Source: Gnetum montanum (lineage: Eukaryota > Streptophyta > Gnetopsida > Gnetales > Gnetaceae). Taken from it: 39,897 bases of DNA. The stretch lies in the NCBI GenBank assembly GCA_015680685.1, contig MNCI01035354.1, positions 1,045,023-1,084,919 on the forward strand. The letters run 5' to 3'. The notes below the pieces were generated by a model that worked only from the letters and a program-made list of their open reading frames with translations, had not been told where the DNA came from and ran no database searches. Positions 32,810 to 39,897 of the stretch are shown piece after piece. A program made the translations under genes and the position numbers. Numbering within the stretch: the first letter of the stretch is position 1; each line of letters begins with the position of its first letter.

Positions 32810-33665
32810 TAATGAATCGTGTTTTACATGAGCCCTGATATTAGGTACATGATATCGAGTACACGATATCATGATCCAAGATGCAATATCGAGCATGTGA
32901 TATCACATGGTACTCCTAGGCCTATAAATACAGGCCTTGGGCACACGATTCAGGGGTAGTTTTTCAAAGTTAAGTAGTGAAATTCTTACAGTTTGTTCAT
33001 TCAAAAGTTAGAATATTTTCCAAGTGCCCAAAGCAGGAGGTCTAAGTGTAATTGGATCTTTATTCAAACATTGATGTACCTGAACACACCATTATGTTGG
33101 CAATAAAGACAAACTCTTTGATTCATCCTTGCAGCACTTGAGATTTTCTTTCTTTATGCATTTATACATTGTGATTTCATATAATTCACATTTAATATTA
33201 TTCACTCAACCATTAATTTTTATTAATTATGTAATTAATTAAAATACACAAGCACTACCCCTTCAAATATATGTGTGACACTTGGTAGCTTAGAAATGAT
33301 TAGTGTTTGACAACCCAGCAGTGTTTACATGAAGTTCAAGATGTGTCCAGGAAGTGGGGACGATTACTTGTGTTAGGATAGATTAGACAATAGTTCACTT
33401 AGCATTTAATTACTCTCACTTTCATTATCATTTTAGATGATTAAATTAATAAAACATAAAATGGTATAAAAATCTTATGCCTCAGTCACACTTAACCATA
33501 CACTTGCATTTCACGAGTGAGATTGGGAAGACAATGAATGAACAACATCAACTCACCGTTTAGCTATAGCATACTTGGTAATTAAAGTCTACAAAATTCA
33601 ACCAAATCACATGTGAACACCTATGATTCATATGGTTGGGCATAGGGGTACCTCGCCGCTCATCA
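32810..33665 (+). mobile_element. 5' LTR of E
   Basis: This is 856 bp. It starts TAATGAATCG (decayed TGATGAGTCA) and ends CGCTCATCA. The U3 array of GATATC/GATATT units with GTACAYGATATC lies at about 32838-32905, TATAAATA at 32923-32930 and AATAAAG at about 33102. It is GATATC-type, like A and B. Confidence 0.85.
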
Positions 33666-33666
33666 T

Positions 33667-33684
33667 TGGCACCATTGCCGGGGA
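33667..33684 (+). other. Primer binding site of E (tRNA-Asp)
   Basis: TGGCACCATTGCCGGGGA matches 16 of 18 of the tRNA-Asp(GUC) complement and is the best preserved of the four primer sites. Confidence 0.9.
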
Positions 33685-33893
33685 CTTTAGTTCTCTGTGT
33701 GCTATCTAAACTTAGTGAAGCTTAGTAACCTCGTTGTTCAAAACCTAAAGGTCGAATCTTACAAAAAAAATTATTATTACAACTAAATTAAATCTTAATT
33801 GCACACCACATATAGATTCATTAATATAAAATTTCTTGTCCTTACAAGAGTCTATCTCCACCTAGGGCAAAACAAGTGCCTCAACAATACCGA

Positions 33894-36110
33894 ATGATAT
33901 ATGCCCATCCTGATGAGTATGTACCAGACTTCACCTTCATCTTATATCAAGATGAAATGTTGTGGTGGCACGACATGAAAGGCAACATGGTGTTGTCACA
34001 AGATTTATTTCTTCCAACTATGCTCTAGCTAATGCTTGCATGACATGGACTTTAACATCTTCATAGGGAGTATGAGATGCGAGATCCCGATTCAAGGGAT
34101 TACCATCCCACTAAAGCACAAACGTTAAAGGATCGTTAGCTGGAGCAACATCATGAGCTCTTGAAGGGCAAGGGATCAAATACTTTTCCACCTCTGATTG
34201 GCCCATTGGATTGAGGTGAACACTTCTCTAGGGCCTTTTCCTTTGGTGACACTCCTCTCTTTGACTTTGGTCAAGGAGCCCTCAACCAGAATGTGCAATC
34301 CACAATTCATAATTTTGGTTCTAGTTGGAATGGATCTAATAACAAAAATGGATCTGGAGGAGTAAGTCATGATAAGGGGCAAGTGGAAGTCATGATCGCA
34401 ATAATGGTGGCGATCATCAAAGAGAAGGTGGTAGGTGTCGGTATGATGCAAGTCCTCCCTCCTCTTCTCTTTCATTGTCTTCTTCTTCTTCATCTGGCTC
34501 AAATCATGGCTATAGAGGACATGACCATGATGGAGGTGATTGATGGAACTGAAACAATGAAAGGGACTGTCAAGATAGTTGTGATCAGAGGTGTGGACGA
34601 TCTAGAGAGACCCACCACCATGAAAGAAGGGTTAGTAGAGAGCATCATAGGCAGCATCACTATAGCCTTGATGAACCTCTACTTGTCACTTGGAGCATGT
34701 TAAACATTGCAAAGTTAGTGAGGATTCCAACAAGGCATGTAAAGGATAATAGAATAAAAAGGCTGGACTTGAACCACATTCCTTGGTTTGAGGGAGGCTA
34801 CAATATTGATCCACAAAATCATCTCCAAGCCTTCCAGGATGCATGTGCCTTGTAAAATATTGAGAATGATTGGTAGAAGTTGAAATTATTTCCAAAGACA
34901 CTCATTAAGGAAGTAAGAAATTTGGTATTAGTCCTTAGAACTGGAATCAATAAGGTAATGGAGTACAATGTTAGAATTATTTAATGAAAAATATCAAATG
35001 TACTCTTGAGTGTCCAACTTGAGGAAGAAAATCCAAGGGTGGAAATAAGGAAACCATGAACCCTTGGATGTTTCTATTGGCCAATACTACTCTCTATTGC
35101 ATAAGTGTCCCAGCCATGGATATTCTCAGCTTGATCAACTCTACCATATTATAGATGGGTTGCAATCCAAAACAAGAAAAACCCTTGGCATCTATGCTCA
35201 AGGGAGACTAACAGAGTTAAGCACTCGTCTGATCCAAAAGTTAATTGAGTAGGTAGCTAGGCAAGAGGGAGAATTGAGAAAGCAAGAAAGTGTAGAGGAA
35301 TACAACAGGAACCCTTCCATTTGAAAAAGAGGGATTCAATTTTGTGATAGTGAGGATGAGTAAACAAGAGATGAGGTGGCTAATCAAAAAACTTTGCCAC
35401 TCTAGAAATTGTAGTTCAAAATTATGACTAAGTTTGACCAATTATGGGACTCCATGGACAATAGGTTTCAAGTTATTTTAAAAATTACTAAAGAGTCTAT
35501 GGACCAAAGTGGTGAGCGTGAGTGCCGGAGATGTAAGGAAGCTGAATGTGCCATATCCAAGGGTAAGGGTAAGATGGCTGTGATAGAGATGGTTGCAAAA
35601 AACGAATCAGATGATGATGGTGGGTGCGACATCTACTGGTATGAACATCCTAAGGGATGTTATCCAATTGTGTTACACTTGTAGGAATCTAGGGTGTATG
35701 CCTTACGTCCACAACTTACACAAAGTCAAACACCTAAAATAGTGTCTTATCCACAAGGCAACGCTTGACAATTCTACCAACCACAGCAGTATTATCCAAG
35801 TGGAACTGCACCACAACCTTATAAATTATACTAGCAATGGCAACAACCACGATCATGGGCTTTGGCACCTCCAAGACAGCAGTACCCCTACTGGCAACCA
35901 GATTCCTATGGTTATTATGTTCAACAACCTTTATCTCCATGGGACTCTAGTCATGTTGCTACTTACCAACCTCACCACTACCCTCTTGAAGTTTACAAAA
36001 CCATCATATGCAAGGAGGGATGCCACCTACTATCCTCATGCTCCTCATATTCTTGCACCTACTCCTCCACCTCCTACATAGCTACCACCTACTCCATCCA
36101 TGTAGGATGA
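33894..36110 (+). pseudogene. gag: gag of E
   Basis: The start is uncertain; the first Met in the recognisable frame is at 33894 (MIYAHPDEYVPDFTFI). This N-terminus differs from that of A, B and D. Later parts are homologous: a Ser-rich and His/Arg-rich block (about 34455-34660), capsid-like LDLNHIPWFEGGYNIDPQNH and LQAFQDACAL (34770-34855), YSLLHKCPSHGYSQLDQLYH (35095-35150), and RKTLGIYAQG. A zinc knuckle remnant at 35625-35660 reads CDIYWYEHPKGC, again with Tyr at the second Cys, and one residue shorter near the end. A Tyr/Pro/Gln-rich tail (QQYPYWQPDSYGYYVQQP) ends near 36110. Stops and frameshifts are frequent. Confidence 0.7.
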
Positions 36111-36339
36111 ATTGCTTGCCAAACCATAGTAAAGAAATGTTATGAGGGTAGTTAATCTACAACCGATTAGCCAACCAAGTGGGTTAGAACCACGATCAAA
36201 GAAAAGATCTTCTTTCAACCTCATAGTCCATCAAAGCCCTCAGACACACCAATGGTTGGTAGCCCTACCCCTCCACCTTCTTCTACCTCACCTTTATCCA
36301 AGTCCCCTTCAAACCAAAATCCCTTTTGAATCCATACTG
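36111..36339 (+). other. E linker between gag tail and protease
   Basis: Pro/Ser-rich coding remnant in changing frames, without a recognised domain. Confidence 0.4.
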
Positions 36340-36830
36340 TAAAGTTGACCCATGTTGTATTTGATTGGATTTGAGTTGGTAACTTGCCCAGGAAGTTAGC
36401 TAATCCCTAGAGTCCCTTAGTATATTTGAAAATTGTTGGGAATGAGCCTTGTAAAGCTCTTCTTAACTCTGGTTCTGGTGTTAATCTGATCTCACATGAG
36501 ATGTACACTACGTGAAACCTTTCTCCCTTAAAGAAGAGCAACATTAGGCTAGAGCTAGTAGACCAACCCATTATTGTTCCATTGAGACTAGTAGAAGACA
36601 TTGTGACCACCATTTGTGGGTGGTAATATCCTGCTGACTTCCTAGTAATCAAGGTGGAGAACTATAAGGGGGACTTCCTAATTATTATGGAAAGGGTATG
36701 GTTAAGCACTGTTAATGCAAAAATTGGCATTAGAGATCTTTTCCTAAAGATATCCAAAGAAAATGAATTTGGAAAGATCGAGAAGAAGAGGGTTTCATGT
36801 ATTGCGTACAGTGATTCAGGGTACCATTGT
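36340..36830 (+). pseudogene. Protease of E
   Basis: This is a retropepsin-like region. KLTHVVFDWI and LVYLKIVGNEPCKALLNSGS precede GVNLIS, then LVEDIVTTICGW, DFLIIMERVWLS and KISKENEFGKIEKKR. The active-site Asp of LLDSG is Asn (codon 36465-36467, GAC to AAC). The same replacement occurs in C at 23441-23439. Stops are present near 36511 and 36628. Confidence 0.7.
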
Positions 36831-37330
36831 GTGTAGAAGCTATGGTTAGTGAAGTGAACATCTATCTCTATGTGCAAGCAGTGTGCACTAGAAGCTAAAA
36901 TCCAAAGATTTCTATACAAGGCAACCACAAAACAAGAAGGCATCCAATGACTGATAACTGATTCTAGTAGCAATACATTATGCATGGAACCCACTAAGGG
37001 CCTAACATGTGATTATGTTGCAAGTATGGATGAACTCAAGCAAGTTCATCACTAGCTCTTTAAGAGAGTAAATGATGATATCAATTGGGGAGAGTTGGAG
37101 ATTCTTGACAATTTCGAATAAGAACCCCTTGAATTAAAGGCACTACCAACCAAAATGGAGTATGTGTTCTTAAAAAATGAAAATCTAGTCATTATTAATG
37201 CCAAACTTGCTGCAGGACAAAAGAAGATGTTGATGAATGTTGTGGGAAAATGGTCGGAAACCTTTGCCTAGTCATATTCTGAGCTCATAAGAATAGATCC
37301 AAAAATATGCCAACACTAGATATACACTAA
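36831..37330 (+). pseudogene. E protease-RT linker
   Basis: This is in frame with pol in pieces: GLTCDYVASMDELKQVHH, WGELEILDNFE.EPLELKALP, MEYVFLKNENLVIIN, and FA.SYSELIRIDPKICQH. The last is the family linker before RT (Trp replaced by TAG near 37270). Confidence 0.65.
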
Positions 37331-37900
37331 CCATGCCATTAAGCTAAAATGATAGTTTCAGTGGTGATTGAATCCCAAATTAAAGCAAATTGTCAAAGAG
37401 GAGATCAAGAAACTCCTCAAGGCGAGATTCATCTACCTTATTGAAGATAATGAGTGTGTTAGTCCACTTGTGAGCGTGCCCAAGAAAGGAGGCAAATGTC
37501 AGGTGTGCATCAACTTCCAGCTGCTCAATATGGCAACTTTCAAAGATCATTTTCTATTACCCTTTGCTGACCAAGTGTTGGACATCATTTCTAGGCACAA
37601 CTACTATAGCTTTTTAGATGATTATAGTGGCTATAACCAAATCCAAGTTGCACTAGAGGACCAAGAGAAGACAACTTTCACAAGTCCTTAGGGGACTTTT
37701 ACTTACCATCAAATGCTATTCGGTCTATGTAATGCCCCAGCTACATTTCAACGATTAGTCCTTAGCATTTTCCAACAAGAAACTGGTAGTGGGGTAGAAG
37801 TCTTCATGGATGACTTTTCTACCTACTGAGCTATGTTTGAGCAAGCCCTAGACCATCTTGAGTAGGTGTTTAGGAGATGTGTAGAAACAAATCTCTAGCT
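37330..37900 (+). pseudogene. Reverse transcriptase of E
   Basis: This is the clearest pol segment of the window. In one frame from 37368: LNPKLKQIVKEEIKKLLKAR, FIYLIEDNECVSPLVSVPKK, GGKCQVCINFQLLNMAT, HFLLPFADQVLDII, YYSFLDDYSGYNQI, DQEKTTFTSP, a TAG at 37689 replacing Trp, then GTFTYHQMLFGLCNAPATFQ and VFMDDFSTY (37800-37826). The catalytic Asp pair in MDDF is intact, unlike in C. Sequence style fits Tat/Athila Ty3/gypsy. Stops after 37827 disable it. Confidence 0.9.
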
Positions 37901-38029
37901 TAATTAGCAAAAGAGCCATCTTATGATCTAGGAAGGCATAGTCTTGGGGCATTGTATCTCAAAAGTAGAAATCAAGGTGGATCCTAAAAAGATAAGAGTT
38001 ATCTAAGGAATAACCTGTCAACTAGAAAT

Positions 38030-38690
38030 AGTTAAAGAAGTGTGGTCATTCCTTGGTCATACTGGCTACTACCGACACTTTATCAAGAAATTTTCCAAAA
38101 TTTCCAAACCATTGGTTGAATTAACAAAGAAAGATGCACCATTTGTTTGGACCCCTACATGTGAAACAACATTTCAACAACTGAAGCAAAAGCTTATTGA
38201 GACCCTAATTCTACAAACACCTGATTGGTCTAGGTCATTTCATGTGATGATTGATGCATCAAATTATGCTTTGGGGGTAGTGCTTACATAGATGGATGAT
38301 CAAAAACATCCATATTACATTCACTACGAAAGCCAAAGTATCGCAGGTGCACAGCTAAACTATACCACTATGGAAAAAGAGTTGATGGCCATGGTGTTTG
38401 CCTTGGAAAAGTTCAAGCACTATGTGCTTGGTTATAAAGTGTTCATGCATATAGATCATAGCATTATTTGATTGTTAATGAATAAACTAATGGTGAGCCC
38501 CCATGTCATATGGTGGGTTGTGATTTTACAAGAGTTTGATCTCACAATGGTAGATCAAAAGGATGTGGAAAATGTGCTCGTTAACCACTTATCATGGCTA
38601 AGATGGGACAACAAGGAGAAAGAGAGCCCCTTATCTAATCAATATCTTGATGAATCTCTCTTTGCAGGAGCTATTAATGCATAAATGCCC
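38030..38690 (+). pseudogene. RT connection and RNase H of E
   Basis: WSFLGHTGYYRHFIKKFSKI, KPLVELTKKDAPFVW, then RNase H pieces HVMIDASNYALGVVLT, HPYYIHYESQSIAGAQLNYT, TMEKELMAMVFALEKFKHYV, LGYKVFMHIDH. Then EFDLTMVDQKDVENVLVNHL and SWL, the post-RNase H LADxLSRL-like block. A TAG at 38290 and a TGA at 38470 interrupt it. Confidence 0.85.
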
Positions 38691-38902
38691 AATGAACCAA
38701 GATGGTATGACACCATTCTTATTTATCTACTCAAGAAAGAACTACCGCAAGGGCTGGACACTCGAAAAAATAACAATTTCTTCACCAAGTTAAGCATTTC
38801 ATGGAAATCAACAGGAACCTTTATAAAGTATGTTCTGATGGCCTAGTATGTTGGTGTGTCCCTAACACGGATCAACTGCATATTCTCCAGGATGCTCATT
38901 AA
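38690..38902 (+). pseudogene. Integrase N-terminus of E, truncated by F
   Basis: PRWYDTILIYLLKKELPQGL, a K-rich stretch with NNFFTKL, then CVPNTDQLHILQDAH near 38850-38897, the zinc-finger start of integrase (C reads LRILKDAHEGSY at this point). F inserts right after the His. Confidence 0.7.
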
Positions 38903-39897
38903 TGATCGGCTAGGTACCCCTACGTCCAACCATATGAATCACGGGCATTCACACGCAACTCGGTCGAATTCCATAGACTGTAAGCACTTAACATACACTA
39001 GCCCCTAACTAGTAAAACCTTGGGTTAGAATGGTCGTTGTCTTCCTAATCTCACTTGTGATGTTTTGTTTGCGATGGTTAAGTGAGATTAAGGCTAATGA
39101 TTTTTATAACTTTTTACTTTATCTTTTGGCGTCTAATTAAGGTATGGAAGGTAAGGAATGAACTATTATCTAATCTATAATTATCCTAATTTGTATTCTA
39201 ACTATTCCTAGCATAAGTATCTGATCCCATCTTCTGGGCACATTCTGAGCATCCCCTAAACACTACTGGGCTACCAAACGTTAAGCATCACTAGGTTACC
39301 AAGTGTTGGGTTTGTGTTCGAGATGGTCGTACTTATGGTTTCTATGAACTATGAATGAACGATAGCGATTAAAATAATAATAAGAGAAACTTAAGTAATT
39401 ATCAAAGCATATAAACACTCGAAGTCCGCCGAGCTTTGAAATTTGTGATTTTCCGGGGTCCCCCCCCCCCCCCCCCTCAAAGTGGGCCATCCCTGATGTC
39501 CCCCCCATTGTAATTGTTTACTCGTGTACCATAACTTTCAGTAATACAAACCCGAACCTTCTCTCAAAAAAAAAGAATATAAACATTAAGCTATTGAATG
39601 CATTAAATGACTAAGTCCAAATGCTGCAAGGAATGCTTGAAGAGTTCATCTTTATTGTCGTCACGCCAATGGGCTCAGATACATCAACGCTCGAATAAAG
39701 ACCCGGTCACTTTTCTTACACCTACTATGAGCACTTGGAAAATATTCTATCTCGTACAAGAACAAACTACAAGAGCTTCGCTACAAGTGACTAAAAGGTA
39801 CCTAAGTGAGGTAGAAGGCCCTCTTATTTATAGGCCGAAATAGACTCCGTGTAAACGGGGCCACGTCGACGCATGGAAGGCTATGTTGATGGGGCTA
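38903..39897 (-). mobile_element. Element F, LTR (continues beyond the window)
   Basis: On the plus strand it starts TGATCGGCTAGGTACCCC, the reverse complement of the LTR 3' end, so F is in minus orientation and inserted in the integrase of E. A possible target copy ATTAA is at 38898-38902. TATAAATA lies at 39832-39825, and the U3 has GTCGACGCATGG (39865-39876) as in D. It keeps more CpG than A, B, C or D, so it is probably younger. A retroposon interrupts it at 39425-39574. Confidence 0.8.
39425..39574 (+). mobile_element. Small poly(A)-tailed retroposon in the F LTR
   Basis: The 150-bp insert ends in nine A (39566-39574). It is flanked by similar sequences GCATATAAACACTCGAAG (39407-39424) and GAATATAAACATTAAG (39575-39590), a decayed target duplication of about 16 bp. 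The matching stretch of the D LTR lacks the insert. Inside is a run of 17 C (39460-39476), a second C run (39500-39506) and a 3'-UTR-like end with CAGTAATACAAACCC. Long A tail and variable duplication point to LINE-type mobilisation (SINE, truncated LINE or processed transcript). The parent is not recognised. Confidence 0.6.

Larger units (their letters stand above)
32810..38902 (+). mobile_element. Element E, LTR retrotransposon with gag and pol, cut by F
   Basis: Plus strand: 5' LTR 32810-33665, primer site 33667-33684, gag about 33894-36110, protease about 36340-36830, RT about 37330-37900, RNase H about 38030-38480, then the start of integrase, which ends at 38902 where LTR F begins. The 3' half and 3' LTR lie outside the window. 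Many TGG to TAG and CAA to TAA stops are present. E and C share the same pol lineage but are in opposite orientation. Confidence 0.85.

Noticed and set aside
34293-34703. 136-codon plus-strand frame rich in Met/Val/Ile
   Set aside because: It starts in one gag frame and then runs in a shifted frame over the Ser/His-rich gag block of E; the composition is that of a frame shadow.
39296-39508. Gly-rich minus-strand frame
   Set aside because: The Gly run is the reverse of the 17-C homopolymer in the retroposon; no other support.
1-39897. Host genes, tRNA or rRNA genes
   Set aside because: No exon-intron host gene, tRNA cloverleaf or rRNA block was recognised on reading both strands. The tRNA-like sequences are primer binding sites only.

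Overview
This window is intergenic or heterochromatic plant DNA built almost entirely of old, nested LTR retrotransposons. I found no convincing host gene, tRNA, rRNA or CRISPR array. The elements are Ty3/gypsy of the non-chromovirus Tat/Athila side, judged by a primer binding site matching plant tRNA-Asp(GUC), the reverse transcriptase and RNase H motifs, and an extra ORF downstream of pol. Heavy decay, AT-richness, CpG loss and deep nesting suggest a large, repeat-rich seed-plant genome, possibly a gymnosperm. That organism call is an inference, not proven.

Layout, left to right. Z: the last 737 bp of a younger LTR (+), inserted into the 5' LTR of A. A: a pol-less element (+), about 738-14256, split by D. 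D: a complete pol-less element (-), 1441-7777, inserted in the gag of A and flanked by a near-matching 5-bp duplication. C: an element with pol (-), 14257 to about 23610, reading protease, RT, RNase H, integrase, then an additional ORF (aORF). Its gag and both LTRs are not visible. B: a pol-less element (+), 23616-32804, with both LTRs, gag and a full-length but broken aORF. E: an element with gag and pol (+), 32810-38902, cut inside the integrase by F. F: an LTR (-), 38903 to the window end, itself hit by a small poly(A)-tailed retroposon.

How the parts fit. All LTRs share the terminal inverted repeat TGATGAGT...ACTCATCA, a similar 3' (R-U5) half and, where visible, the tRNA-Asp primer site. 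A, B and D keep gag and an aORF (complete or internally deleted) but have no protease, RT or integrase. They look like non-autonomous partners that would need enzymes from C- or E-type relatives.

The most interesting point is how the aORF may be expressed. Elements B and C carry a second U3-like promoter segment (U3 motifs plus a TATA box) about 450-510 bp ahead of the aORF. The aORF ATG sits at a recognisable 3' splice site (branch-site-like TACTAAC/CTAAT, pyrimidines, then AG directly or nearly directly before ATG) in A, B and D, and in mutated form in C. In B a strong donor GGGTAAGC lies 249 bp upstream. This suggests a separately transcribed, spliced unit inside the retrotransposon. All copies here are defective. 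Translations and alignments were made by eye, so domain borders are approximate.
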